Positions 15,917 through 24,837 of a stretch of DNA of 64,000 bases are shown here, piece by piece. The translations under genes were made by a program, and so were the position numbers. The notes beneath the pieces are model-generated. The model was not told the origin of the DNA. It worked only from the letters and a program-made list of their open reading frames with translations, and made no database searches. This stretch comes from Flavobacteriaceae bacterium PS02336. GTDB lineage: Bacteria; Bacteroidota; Bacteroidia; Flavobacteriales; Flavobacteriaceae. The stretch spans positions 744,001-808,000 of the forward strand of contig JASCOF010000001.1 of NCBI GenBank assembly GCA_029960065.1, read 5' to 3'. How positions within the stretch are numbered: position 1 is the first letter of the stretch; every line of letters starts with the position of its first letter.

Positions 15917-16555
15917 ATGAAAAAAATTGTAACATTAGTGAGTATTGTGTTATTTGGTTTAACTGCTAAAGCTCAGGATTCATCTCAAGGATTAAAAGGA
16001 GCTTGGTTTGCAACTTCTCAGTTTGGTTATCAGCAGACTAAAACTGGAGATGCTAAAAACACCACATTATCTGTATTGCCAATTGTTGGAACCTTTGTAA
16101 CGCCATCTGTTGCTGTAGGTGCAGGAGTAGGTTTTATTAATATTAAAGCAGATTCTGATGCTGGAACTGCAGCAAAAACAAATCTATTTGTTGCGCAGCC
16201 TTTAGTTAGAAAATATTGGAATGTAGCAGGTTCTCTTTACTTTTTCGGACAATTGGCAGTGCCTATTATTACTGGTAAGGAAAAAGAAAGTGAACTAAAA
16301 GTGAGTCAAATTGGTGTATCAATGTCAGGAGGATTTGACTATTTTGTGACTAAAAATTTCTCTGTTGAGTTTTCTTATGACTTAGCAAACTTTACATCAA
16401 CAACCATAGATCCCAAAACGGGGGACAAAACAACAGTTACTAATTTCGGTTTAGCTCACGTAGCTAATGTTGATCCGTTTTATAATACTGCTCTAGCAGG
16501 AAGTAACCCTAATTTAACTTCTCCAGTTTCTGTAGGTTTTAAATTTATATTCTAA
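15917..16555 (+). CDS. Outer-membrane beta-barrel protein
   Basis: A 212-residue protein with a cleavable signal peptide (cleavage likely after AKA, residue 19, before QDSSQG). It has alternating strands typical of small 8-strand porin-like barrels and ends in KFIF, an aromatic C terminus recognised by the Bam machinery. It lacks catalytic motifs and its substrate is unknown. A terminator follows about 50 nt after the stop. Confidence 0.85.
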   Translation: MKKIVTLVSIVLFGLTAKAQDSSQGLKGAWFATSQFGYQQTKTGDAKNTTLSVLPIVGTFVTPSVAVGAGVGFINIKADSDAGTAAKTNLFVAQPLVRKYWNVAGSLYFFGQLAVPIITGKEKESELKVSQIGVSMSGGFDYFVTKNFSVEFSYDLANFTSTTIDPKTGDKTTVTNFGLAHVANVDPFYNTALAGSNPNLTSPVSVGFKFIF

Positions 16556-16602
16556 TTTATTCTTTATTTAATTACCGTAAAATTCATTTTAGTAATTTTG
16601 CA

Positions 16603-16638
16603 AAAAGAAAGACCGTACTTTTTTAGTACGGTCTTTTT
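16603..16638 (+). terminator. Terminator between the barrel gene and the VF530-type gene
   Basis: AAAGACCGTACT / AGTACGGTCTTT and flanking T residues. A TAATTTTG box at 16593-16600 lies directly before it, so the hairpin could also be at the 5' end of the next transcript. Confidence 0.75.
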
Positions 16639-16660
16639 GATATAATTTAAAAAGTATAAA

Positions 16661-16882
16661 ATGCAAAATCAATCTAAAGATCCTTTACACGGAATAACAC
16701 TTCAAAAAATTGTCGAAACCTTAGTTGATTATTATGGTTTTGATACTTTAGCAGAATTGGTTCCTGTTAAATGTTTTAGTTCAAATCCAAGCGTAAAATC
16801 GAGTCTTACTTTTTTAAGAAAAACAGATTGGGCTCGCAAGAAAGTAGAAGAACTTTATATTAAAACGCTTCCTAAGTTATAA
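16661..16882 (+). CDS. VF530 (DUF2132)-family small protein
   Basis: A 73-residue helical protein. It carries the family segments DPLHGITLQKIVE (7-19) and NPSVKSSLTFLRKTDWAR (47-64). The family has a solved fold and has been proposed to bind DNA; no activity is proven. It overlaps the convergent DUF3575 gene by 6 nt at the 3' ends. Confidence 0.92.
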   Translation: MQNQSKDPLHGITLQKIVETLVDYYGFDTLAELVPVKCFSSNPSVKSSLTFLRKTDWARKKVEELYIKTLPKL

Positions 16883-17431
16883 TTTATAGGATATCATAAC
16901 TCCTCCACGATATGGAAGCCATTCGCCGCTTTTATTCCAATTAACAGTTTTTTCATATCTGCCAGGAGTTCCATCATTGTAATAACCGTGATAAAATCCC
17001 TGGTGCCATCCACCGCCCACAAAAAAATCAAGTAAAAACTTATCGTTTAGTTTTAAATTGTAGCCTACTGTAGCTCCAAGTCTGTAGCCAAATCCATCTT
17101 CATAATGATTACTTTGCCAGTAATTCCATTTTTGCAATTCGTATTTATCTGCGCCTATGTGACCACCAACATAAAAACCATTGTATTTTTCTTTAAAGTG
17201 ATAACGTATTTCTGGGGTTACAGTAATAAATTTCATGGGATGTTTCCCATCGAAGGATTCCCAAAAAGAAGCCATTACATCTGCGCTAAATGTCATTTTC
17301 TCGCCTATACTGGTTTCAATACCAACATTTGGAACTGCAAGTAGGGCAGTCGCTCCGTTAAATTTTACAAAAGTCTGACTTTGTAATTGAACTGATAAAA
17401 GAAGAACGGTAAAGGCAAGTATTTTTTTCAT
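16877..17431 (-). CDS. DUF3575-like outer-membrane protein
   Basis: A 184-residue predicted beta-barrel or periplasmic-facing protein with a signal peptide (cleavage near QLQSQ, residues 16-20). It contains the family pattern of a repeated GYNL/GGHIGA strand set (EIRYHFKEKYNGFYVGGHIG, RLGATVGYNLKL). Aromatic residues are dense in the loops. DUF3575 proteins are common in Bacteroidota, some beside fimbrial or cell-surface genes, with no known activity. A promoter element TATATTTG is 38 nt upstream. Confidence 0.8.
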   Translation of the reverse strand: MKKILAFTVLLLSVQLQSQTFVKFNGATALLAVPNVGIETSIGEKMTFSADVMASFWESFDGKHPMKFITVTPEIRYHFKEKYNGFYVGGHIGADKYELQKWNYWQSNHYEDGFGYRLGATVGYNLKLNDKFLLDFFVGGGWHQGFYHGYYNDGTPGRYEKTVNWNKSGEWLPYRGGVMISYKL

Positions 17432-17468
17432 GGTACTTTGTAATCGCGGGGAATAATTTTTTTCGGCA

Positions 17469-17476
17469 CAAATATA
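17469..17476 (-). promoter_or_regulatory. TAnnTTTG promoter element for the DUF3575 gene
   Basis: TATATTTG on the minus strand, 38 nt from the ATG. Confidence 0.45.
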
Positions 17477-17552
17477 ACGGAACTTAAACGTTAGTATTGC
17501 CGATTAACCTTCTTTTAACAAGATTATTTTTTGTCAGAATTAATCTGTAAGT

Positions 17553-18101
17553 CTAATTGTTTAAAAGTGAGTAGATTACTTTATCAAGAAATTTTCCTTC
17601 CCAAAATTCCGATTCTTTCAAATGTGCTTCTTTAACAAAACCGCATTTTTGTAAAACCTTTTCTGAAGCGTAATTTTCTGGATCAATAACAGCTTCAATA
17701 GAATGGAATTTTAGATCTTCAAAACCATATTGAAGCAGACTTTTCACTGCTTCAGGAACAATTCCTTTTCCATGAAAATGGGGAGAAAGCATATAGCCAA
17801 TTTCTGCTCGATAGTTTTCGGGCTGCATTCTGTAAAAACCTATAATTCCTAGTAATTTAGGATTGTCTTTAAAACGAATGGCCCAATTGATGCCAGTATT
17901 ATTTTCGATTTTTTCATCAATCATTCTGATATGTTCCAATGCTTCTTCATAATTCGTAACCAAAGGTCGTGGAATGTATTTCATTGTCTCAGGATCAGAT
18001 CGAAGTTCAAAAACTTCTTTTACATCAGTTTCTGCGAGTCTGTCTAAAATTAGACGCTCTGTCTCTATTATAGGGAATGGAGTAAAATTAAATTCTAACA
18101 T
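17553..18101 (-). CDS. GNAT N-acetyltransferase (RimJ/RimL-like)
   Basis: A 182-residue acetyl-CoA-dependent transferase. TERLILDRL (14-22) is the RimJ/RimL-type opening, AEIGYMLSPHFHGKGIVPEAV contains the acetyl-CoA-binding motif A, and NYASEKVLQKCGFV is the C-terminal motif B. The acceptor could be a ribosomal protein, another N terminus or a small molecule. It starts 9 nt after the stop of the epimerase-like gene and is probably co-transcribed with it. Confidence 0.9.
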   Translation of the reverse strand: MLEFNFTPFPIIETERLILDRLAETDVKEVFELRSDPETMKYIPRPLVTNYEEALEHIRMIDEKIENNTGINWAIRFKDNPKLLGIIGFYRMQPENYRAEIGYMLSPHFHGKGIVPEAVKSLLQYGFEDLKFHSIEAVIDPENYASEKVLQKCGFVKEAHLKESEFWEGKFLDKVIYSLLNN

Positions 18102-18110
18102 TTAGGTTTT

Positions 18111-18962
18111 TTATAATATTGCAATATTAAATTTTGCGGTGAAATTTTTGGTTTCATCCAAAATCAAAATCCCTTCTTTTTTATATAAATCTCCTGTATT
18201 TTCATCAGTATCAGAATAACCTAACCAAGGTTCAATACAAATAAAAGGAGCATTTTCTTTGGTCCAGATTCCTAAACTTGGAAAATCAGGGAAATCGACT
18301 TTTATGTAAGGTTTTGAGTCTTTTAGAATGGTTAATGATTTGGAGTCTAATGTTTTAAAAATCAATGCGTCATTTTTAAATAACTCGTAATTTAAAGGAA
18401 CTGCATTATTTTCTTTTTCTAAAATTTTAGTTTTAGAAGAAATTAAATCGTTTTCCAGCAGATAATATTTAAGCTGTTCTTCTTTTTCAAATTGAAGAGC
18501 ATAATCTTCAAAATTACCAGGCACTGCAATCGCTGGATGTGCACCAATTGAAAAAGGCATTTTTTCTCTTCCTTTATTAATAATATTATATTCTAAAGAC
18601 AAAACATTTTCTTTTAAAGTATAAATAAGCTGTAATTCGAATTCAAAAGGATATTTTTTTAAAGTTTCATCAGAAGATTTTAGAGAAAAAACAGCACTAT
18701 TTTCGCTTTTTTCGATTAATTCAAATTCCATATCACGGGCAAAACCGTGTCGTGGTAATTGATACTCTTTTCCTGCAACGGTGTAAGTGTTGTTTTTTAA
18801 AGTACCGACAATTGGAAAAAGAACAGGCGAGTGTTTGCCCCAAAAATCTGGATTTCCTTCCCAGATATATTCATTGTTTTGGTTGTCTTTTATAGAAAAT
18901 AGCTCAGCTCCAGCATGTTTGATAGAAGCACTTAGTTTTGAATTTGAGATCGTTGTAGTCAA
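18111..18962 (-). CDS. Aldose 1-epimerase-family protein
   Basis: A 283-residue galactose-mutarotase-like beta-sandwich. Family segments are NEYIWEGNPDFWGKHSPVLFP (29-49), GFARDMEF with the conserved active-site region, PFSIGAHPAIAVP (about 141-153, with the catalytic-type His) and FICIEPWLGYSD near the C terminus. It would interconvert anomers of a hexose or related sugar; in this subfamily the substrate is not established. It is the first gene of a two-gene unit with the GNAT gene. Confidence 0.88.
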   Translation of the reverse strand: MTTTISNSKLSASIKHAGAELFSIKDNQNNEYIWEGNPDFWGKHSPVLFPIVGTLKNNTYTVAGKEYQLPRHGFARDMEFELIEKSENSAVFSLKSSDETLKKYPFEFELQLIYTLKENVLSLEYNIINKGREKMPFSIGAHPAIAVPGNFEDYALQFEKEEQLKYYLLENDLISSKTKILEKENNAVPLNYELFKNDALIFKTLDSKSLTILKDSKPYIKVDFPDFPSLGIWTKENAPFICIEPWLGYSDTDENTGDLYKKEGILILDETKNFTAKFNIAIL

Positions 18963-19147
18963 AGTATCAAGTGTAAAAAGATTGTTTTTTAAAGAGATGT
19001 AAATATATTTTATAAATTTTAGTTTCTTTATAAAACGAGGTAAATTATTTTATTGATAAAATTATGCTAAAATTGAATATATGTTTGGAAATTTCTCTGT
19101 CAATAGCTTTTTTTTTCATTAATTTGCTACATAAACAGCTAAAAAAT

Positions 19148-21418
19148 ATGAAAAAGCAATGTGCAAAAGCCATTTTAACCGCGGCTTTATTTTTTGGGAT
19201 TTCAGCAGTATGGGCGCAGCAAACTCCGTCAGCGACAACAGCAAATCCGGTAAATAATTACAATTATCATGATGCCTTTGGTCCGCATTTTTATACAAAA
19301 AACGGAACATCAACGCGTACAGCAAGTGGTCAGCCAGGAATAGAATACTGGCAGAATAGAGCTGATTACCAAATCACGGCAAAATTAAACGGAACTACAA
19401 ATGAGATTGTAGGTACAGATGAAATTACCTACACTAATAATAGTCCAGATAAATTAGGTTTTTTATGGCTGAATTTAGATCAGAATTTATTTAAAGATGA
19501 TTCTAGAGGAAATGCTGTTGTGCCATTAACAGGAAGCCGTAATGGAGCGCAGGGTCAGGTTTTTGACGGCGGGAATAAAATTAAATCCGTAAAAGTAATT
19601 TCTGTTGGAAAAAAGAAGACAGAAGTTGAAGCAAAATATGTTGTTACAGATACTAGAATGCAGATTTTCCTTCCAGAAGAATTGGCTGCAAAAGGAGGAA
19701 CTGTAAAAGTTAAAATCGAATTTTCTTTCATTGCACCATTTGAAGGTTCTGACAGAATGGGAGTTCTAGAAACTAAAAACGGAAAAATCTTTACAATTGC
19801 ACAATGGTATCCGCGTATGTGTGTGTATGATGATGTAAGAGGATGGAATACTGCTCCCTATTTAGGAGCATCTGAGTTTTACTTAGAATATGGAGATTTT
19901 GATGTGAAATTAACGGTTCCAGGAAATCATTATGTAGTAGCTTCTGGAGAATTGATTAATGGTCAGGATGTATTTTCTGCTGATCAATTTAAGAAATATA
20001 AAGATGCATCAAATAGTGATAAAACCGTAACAATTCGTTCTGCAGAAGATGTTGCTGCAACTGCAAATACAAATGCTGGAACAGAGAAAACTTGGCATTA
20101 TAAAATTAAAAGTGCGCGTGATTTTTCTTGGGCATCTTCTCCGGCTTTCATCTTAGACGGAGCTAAAATTAATCTTCCTAGCGGTAAAAAATCTTTGGCA
20201 TTATCTGCTTATCCGGTTGAAAGTGCAGGACAAGGAGCATACGGACGTTCTACAGAATACGTAAAAGCATCGATTGAGCATTATTCTAAACAATGGTTTG
20301 AATATCCTTATCCAGCGGCTACAAATGTTGCAGGAAATGAGGGAGGAATGGAATACCCTGGGATAGTTTTCTGTGGATGGAAATCGAAAGGCCAAGATTT
20401 ATGGGGAGTTACAGATCACGAATTTGGGCATATCTGGTTCCCAATGATTGTAGGTTCGAACGAAAGATTATTCGGCTGGATGGATGAAGGTTTTAATACT
20501 TTTATCAATTCATTAAGTACTGCTGCGTTTAATAATGGTGAATACAAAGAGCCGGTAACAGATTTGCATGAAGAAGCAGAGTCTTTTACACGTCCTGATT
20601 TAGAAACTATCATGAGTTCTCCTGATAACATGAAGGAAAAGAACATTGGTATGCTTTGTTATTTTAAACCAAGTGCAGGTTTGATTCTTTTAAGAGAACA
20701 AGTTTTAGGAAAAGAACGTTTTGATACCGCTTTTAGAACTTATATTGAACGTTGGGCATACAAACATCCGCAGCCAGACGATTTCTTTAGATCTATGGAA
20801 AATGTAGCTGGAGAAGATCTTAGCTGGTTTTGGAGAAGCTGGTACGTAAATAACTGGAGATTCGATCAAGGAATCAACTCAATAAAATATGTAAAAAATG
20901 ATCCTTCAAAAGGAGTAATTATTACAGTTGAAAATTTCGATAAAATGCCAATGCCGATTGTCTTAGATGTTAAAACAAAAAGCGGAAAAGTTTCGAGAGT
21001 AAATCTTCCAGTAGAAATTTGGCAGCGCAATAACAGCTGGTCTTTTAAACATAATTCGACAGAAGAAATTGAAACCATAACGCTTGATCCAGACCACGCC
21101 TTCCCAGATAATAATGAGTCAAATAATGTTTGGGTTGCAGGAAAAGGTAAAGTAGAGAAAGCTATTATTATAGATGGTTATTTAGGGAATTATGTTACAA
21201 CTAAATCTCCTCTAACGATTAATTTGGTTGATAGAAACAGTGTTTTGACAGCTGAGCTTCCAAACTATCCAAATTTTTCTTTGGATCCTGTTCCAAATGA
21301 AAAAGATACTTTTGAGTCGCAGAGAGCTGGACTAAGATTTAAATTTAATGAAGCTAAAACTGGTTTCGATATGACAATTTTAGGAAACGGTCAAGTTATG
21401 CAGTTTACGAAAAAGTAA
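19148..21418 (+). CDS. M1-family metallopeptidase, exported
   Basis: A 756-residue zinc aminopeptidase-like protein. I start at 19148 because [20 protein letters not shown] is a good signal peptide (cleavage after VWA); a longer frame from 19064 adds an unlikely second hydrophobic stretch. The N-terminal domain is strand-rich. The catalytic domain has GNEGGMEYP in place of GAMEN and the zinc motif HEFGH, with the third ligand E in WMDEGFNTF 18 residues on. The remainder is helical and then beta-sandwich. The gene ends in a strong terminator. It is probably periplasmic or surface-bound and trims peptides from protein feeding. Confidence 0.93.
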   Translation: MKKQCAKAILTAALFFGISAVWAQQTPSATTANPVNNYNYHDAFGPHFYTKNGTSTRTASGQPGIEYWQNRADYQITAKLNGTTNEIVGTDEITYTNNSPDKLGFLWLNLDQNLFKDDSRGNAVVPLTGSRNGAQGQVFDGGNKIKSVKVISVGKKKTEVEAKYVVTDTRMQIFLPEELAAKGGTVKVKIEFSFIAPFEGSDRMGVLETKNGKIFTIAQWYPRMCVYDDVRGWNTAPYLGASEFYLEYGDFDVKLTVPGNHYVVASGELINGQDVFSADQFKKYKDASNSDKTVTIRSAEDVAATANTNAGTEKTWHYKIKSARDFSWASSPAFILDGAKINLPSGKKSLALSAYPVESAGQGAYGRSTEYVKASIEHYSKQWFEYPYPAATNVAGNEGGMEYPGIVFCGWKSKGQDLWGVTDHEFGHIWFPMIVGSNERLFGWMDEGFNTFINSLSTAAFNNGEYKEPVTDLHEEAESFTRPDLETIMSSPDNMKEKNIGMLCYFKPSAGLILLREQVLGKERFDTAFRTYIERWAYKHPQPDDFFRSMENVAGEDLSWFWRSWYVNNWRFDQGINSIKYVKNDPSKGVIITVENFDKMPMPIVLDVKTKSGKVSRVNLPVEIWQRNNSWSFKHNSTEEIETITLDPDHAFPDNNESNNVWVAGKGKVEKAIIIDGYLGNYVTTKSPLTINLVDRNSVLTAELPNYPNFSLDPVPNEKDTFESQRAGLRFKFNEAKTGFDMTILGNGQVMQFTKK

Positions 21419-21438
21419 ATTTGTTTTGTAAAATATTT

Positions 21439-21480
21439 AAAACCCGATAATTAGAGATAATTATCGGGTTTTCTTTTTTG
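21439..21480 (+). terminator. Terminator after the M1 peptidase gene
   Basis: AAAACCCGATAATTA / TAATTATCGGGTTTT with a GAGA loop and T run, 20 nt past the stop. Confidence 0.88.
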
Positions 21481-21523
21481 AAGTATTAACAAAAAGCAAA
21501 AAAAATGTTAGAATTTTAATTTT

Positions 21524-21556
21524 TTGTTTTGTAAATAAAAAAATAATGTACTTTTG
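21524..21556 (+). promoter_or_regulatory. Predicted promoter of the arginine/proline operon
   Basis: TACTTTTG at 21549-21556 is an exact TAnnTTTG -7 element. TTG triplets at 21524 and 21529 stand 22 and 17 nt upstream, in the -33 position. A start near 21560-21563 is expected, giving an unusually long leader of about 325 nt before the first gene. Confidence 0.65.
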
Positions 21557-21561
21557 CACCG

Positions 21562-21729
21562 ATGAATAAAATAAGTTTACATATAACTTCTTTGTCACGG
21601 ACAAACTCACCGATTACTTCTCCCGAAGTACGGACACTATCTCTATAGTGTTCACTGAGTTTTATAGCCGTATATTTATTCATATCCATTTTTCATTTTG
21701 AAATCACATAATTTGTCCATTGGACAAAC
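21562..21729 (+). ncRNA. Structured leader RNA of the arginine operon (candidate riboswitch or attenuator)
   Basis: Stems found by reading, all Watson-Crick unless stated: closing stem ATGAATAAA (21562-21570) with TTTATTCAT (21675-21683); hairpin AAGTT/AACTT (21573-21589); ACGG (21597-21600) with CCGT (21668-21671); AAACTCA (21603-21609) with TGAGTTT (21656-21662). Inside the last are TACTTC/GAAGTA (21615-21630, loop TCCC) and GGACACTAT/ATAGTGTTC (21632-21653, loop CTCT, one G-U). This makes a three-way junction. TTTGTC-ACG-GACAAA (21591-21605) is an alternative fold that breaks the ACGG and AAACTCA stems. TTTGTCC/GGACAAA recurs at 21712-21728. A 28-codon ORF begins at 21562. No terminator follows, so a mechanism cannot be read off. 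The rest of the gap to 21885 is AT-rich without clear signals. Confidence 0.55.
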
Positions 21730-21885
21730 ATATCCTAACAGTATTTATTATTTTGTAATGTTTCTTGATCAACTTTTTGATTTTGAGATTATTACTTCTA
21801 TTTTCCTTAATTTTATTGGATTCAATTCTGGATTTCAAACGAAACAACATTCTTTAATTTTTAACGCTAAACTTCAATAATTGAA

Positions 21886-22533
21886 ATGAAGATCTCTATT
21901 GTTGTTACCCAGGAAGAACACTTCAAATTCGCACAAGAAATCTGCGATACGATAGAATCATCTGCCTTACTAAGAGGTACGGGGATTGCTAAAAGAACTC
22001 CTGAGTACATTCAGAAAAAAATGTCGAATGGTGATGCGATGATTGCTCTGGCCGATGGAAAATTTGCAGGTTTTTGTTATATCGAAAGCTGGGAACATGG
22101 TAAATTCGTAGCACATTCGGGATTAATTGTGCACCCGGACTACAGAAGTTTAGGTTTGGCGAAAAAGATAAAATCAAAAGTTTTTGATTATTCTTTGGAG
22201 AGATATCCAGATGCTAAAATCTTTGGAATTACAACTGGTCTGGCTGTAATGAAAATTAACTCTGATTTAGGCTATAAACCAGTTCCGTTTTCAGAATTAA
22301 CAACCGATCCAAGTTTCTGGGCGGGCTGTAAAACCTGTACTAACTTCCCAATTTTACAAAGCAAAGAAAACAAAATGTGCCTTTGTACGGGAATGTTGTA
22401 CGATCCAAAAGAAAAACAAAAAACACCGCCGAGACATCCTTTTAATGAGGCTGTTTTAAGCAGACTTAAAAAAATAAAACAAGCTTTATTCTTAAATAAA
22501 ATATTGTCATTTATTTTTTTATTCAAAATTTAA
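21886..22533 (+). CDS. GNAT acetyltransferase, first gene of the arginine operon (candidate N-acetylglutamate synthase)
   Basis: A 215-residue GNAT protein. The acetyl-CoA loop is visible as VHPDYRSLGLAKKIKSKVFD (about 84-103). A cysteine-rich stretch follows (FWAGCKTCTNFPILQ, then MCLCTGMLYDP), which is unusual for a GNAT and may bind metal. No argA or argJ homologue is present among the operon genes, while argB, argC and argE are. This protein is therefore the best candidate for the first step, acetylating glutamate. That assignment rests on context and known practice in Bacteroidota, not on a diagnostic motif. Confidence 0.8.
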   Translation: MKISIVVTQEEHFKFAQEICDTIESSALLRGTGIAKRTPEYIQKKMSNGDAMIALADGKFAGFCYIESWEHGKFVAHSGLIVHPDYRSLGLAKKIKSKVFDYSLERYPDAKIFGITTGLAVMKINSDLGYKPVPFSELTTDPSFWAGCKTCTNFPILQSKENKMCLCTGMLYDPKEKQKTPPRHPFNEAVLSRLKKIKQALFLNKILSFIFLFKI

Positions 22534-22588
22534 TCAAAAAGAAATCTCAAACTGCTAAATACGAAAGTATTAGCCAAAATTATAAAAA

Positions 22589-23782
22589 ATGAAAAAAGTA
22601 GTATTAGCTTATAGCGGAGGATTAGATACCTCGTATTGTTTGAAATATTTAAAAAATGAAAAAGGTTATGAAGTTCATACCGTTCTTGTTGATACAGGAG
22701 GATTTAGCGCAGAAGAATTAACAGCTATTGAAAAAAGAGCTTACGAATTAGGAAGTGCACAACATGCTAACTTAACCATTTTAGATAAATATTACGATAA
22801 AGCTATAAAATACTTGATTTTTGGAAATGTATTAAAAAACAATACATACCCATTATCTGTAAGTGCTGAACGAGTTTTTCAAGCAATTGAAGCTATAAAA
22901 TATGCTAAAAAAGTAGGAGCAACTGCAATCGCTCACGGAAGTACTGGTGCAGGAAACGACCAAATCCGTTTCGATTTGATTTTCCAGACTATTGCTCCAG
23001 AAATTGAAATCATTACGCCAATTAGAGATTTAAAATTATCTAGACAAGAAGAAGTAGATTATCTAGCTCAAAACGGAGTTCACTATTCTTGGGAAAAAGC
23101 ACAATATTCTATCAATAAAGGACTTTGGGGCACAAGTGTTGGAGGAAAAGAAACTTTAACATCAGGACAGCCATTGCCAAGTGAAGCTTATCCGTCACAA
23201 TTGCAAAGAGAAGGTGAAGAAAAAGTAACACTTCATTTTGAACAAGGAGAATTAGTTGGTTTAAATGGAAAAACAGATAAACCATCGAACAATATTGTAG
23301 CTCTTGAAAAGCTGGCAAGTTCTTATGCAATTGGTAGAGATATTCACGTTGGAGATACGATTATCGGAATTAAAGGAAGAGTTGGTTTTGAAGCTGCAGC
23401 GCCGTTAATTATCATTAAAGCACACCATTTATTAGAGAAACATACGCTAGGAAAATGGCAGCAATACTGGAAAGAACAATTAGGAAACTGGTACGGAATG
23501 TTATTTCACGAAGGCCAATTCTTAGATCCAGTGATGAGAAACATTGAAACTTTCTTGCAAGACACACAAAAAACAGTAAATGGAACCGTAACTGTTTCAT
23601 TAAAACCATATCATTTCTCACTTGACGGAATTGAATCTAAAAACGATTTGATGAACACAGGTTTTGGTCAATACGGAGAAATGAACAATGCATGGACGTC
23701 TGATGATGCAAAAGGATTTATCAAAATTCTTGGAAATGCACAAAACATATTTTCATCTGTAAATCAATTAGATCATGATTAA
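22589..23782 (+). CDS. argG: Argininosuccinate synthase
   Basis: A 397-residue enzyme joining citrulline and aspartate with ATP. The PP-loop AYSGGLDTSYCLKYL is at 7-21. HGSTGAGNDQIRFD (about 112-125) and SVSAERVFQ are further family signatures, as is GPVMRN-like DPVMRNIETFLQ near the C terminus. The length is normal. The stop overlaps the start of argC by 8 nt, so translation of the two is probably coupled. Confidence 0.97.
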   Translation: MKKVVLAYSGGLDTSYCLKYLKNEKGYEVHTVLVDTGGFSAEELTAIEKRAYELGSAQHANLTILDKYYDKAIKYLIFGNVLKNNTYPLSVSAERVFQAIEAIKYAKKVGATAIAHGSTGAGNDQIRFDLIFQTIAPEIEIITPIRDLKLSRQEEVDYLAQNGVHYSWEKAQYSINKGLWGTSVGGKETLTSGQPLPSEAYPSQLQREGEEKVTLHFEQGELVGLNGKTDKPSNNIVALEKLASSYAIGRDIHVGDTIIGIKGRVGFEAAAPLIIIKAHHLLEKHTLGKWQQYWKEQLGNWYGMLFHEGQFLDPVMRNIETFLQDTQKTVNGTVTVSLKPYHFSLDGIESKNDLMNTGFGQYGEMNNAWTSDDAKGFIKILGNAQNIFSSVNQLDHD

Positions 23783-24752
23783 TGTCGGAATTATTGGTGG
23801 TTCGGGCTACACGGCCGGAGAACTTATCAGAATTTTAATGTATCACCCAAAAGTAAACATCGATTTTGTTTACAGTACTACAAATGCCGGAAAACCGCTT
23901 TCTGTAGCACACCAAGATTTGATGGGTGATATTGAAATGAATTTCACAGCTGAAATCAATCCAAATGTGAACGTTGTTTTCTTGTGTTTAGGTCACGGAA
24001 AATCAATTTCATTTTTGAAAGAAAATCAGTTTGCAAGTCACACTAAAATCATTGATTTAGGAAATGATTTCAGATTGAATAAAGACGCTCATTTCGAAGG
24101 AAAAGATTTTATTTATGGATTACCTGAAATCAATAAAGCCGAAATCAAAAAAGCAAATTATATCGCAAATCCAGGTTGTTTTGCAACGGCTATTCAGTTG
24201 GCTTTGTTGCCTTTAGCAAAAAACAATCTGCTAAATAATGATGTTCATATTAATGCCACAACCGGAAGTACAGGAGCAGGAGTAAGTCTTTCAGAAACTT
24301 CTCATTTCAGCTGGAGAAACAACAATATGTCGCATTATAAAGCTTTTGAACACCAGCATTTAGGAGAAATTGGAGAAAGTTTAGTTCAGTTGCAGGATGA
24401 TTTTGACAGTGAATTGCTTTTTATTCCTAACAGAGGAGATTTCCCAAGAGGAATTTTTGCCACGCTTTATACATTATGTGACGATAGTTTGGAACAATTA
24501 GTTGCGAAATACGAAGACTTCTATAAAGATGAGCCTTTTGTAACCATTACCACAACAAATATCAACATGAAACAAGTGGTGCAAACGAATAAATGTATCA
24601 TTAGTTTATTGAAAAAAGGAAACCGGGTTCTCATAACATCAATTATCGATAACTTAACCAAAGGTGCTTCAGGACAAGCAATTCAAAACATGAATTTAAT
24701 GTTCGGATTAGAAGAAACCACAGGTTTACATTTGAAACCAAGCGGATTTTAA
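23775..24752 (+). CDS. argC: N-acetyl-gamma-glutamyl-phosphate reductase
   Basis: A 325-residue NADPH-dependent reductase that makes N-acetylglutamate semialdehyde. The Rossmann motif GIIGGSGYTAGELIRIL is at 5-21 and the catalytic Cys is in NPGCFATAIQLALLPL. The later GSTGAGVS and NRGDFPRGIFATLY are typical of the family. It overlaps argG by 8 nt. It is slightly shorter than E. coli ArgC but complete. Confidence 0.96.
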   Translation: MINVGIIGGSGYTAGELIRILMYHPKVNIDFVYSTTNAGKPLSVAHQDLMGDIEMNFTAEINPNVNVVFLCLGHGKSISFLKENQFASHTKIIDLGNDFRLNKDAHFEGKDFIYGLPEINKAEIKKANYIANPGCFATAIQLALLPLAKNNLLNNDVHINATTGSTGAGVSLSETSHFSWRNNNMSHYKAFEHQHLGEIGESLVQLQDDFDSELLFIPNRGDFPRGIFATLYTLCDDSLEQLVAKYEDFYKDEPFVTITTTNINMKQVVQTNKCIISLLKKGNRVLITSIIDNLTKGASGQAIQNMNLMFGLEETTGLHLKPSGF

Positions 24753-24837
24753 TAAAAGTAAAATGTTAGAAGTTAGATGTTAAACGTCTGTATTTAAACT
24801 TCTCACATTTTACAAATAACATTTAACTTTTCAAAAA

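Noticed and set aside
16593..16638. TAATTTTG box followed at once by a terminator hairpin, as a possible attenuator for the VF530-type gene
   Set aside because: No competing antiterminator and no leader ORF fit between them. The hairpin is best explained as the end of the upstream barrel gene.
21698..21880. 60-residue ORF between the arg leader and the GNAT gene
   Set aside because: TTG start, no ribosome-binding context, random-looking composition. It could only be a leader ORF, with no evidence for that.
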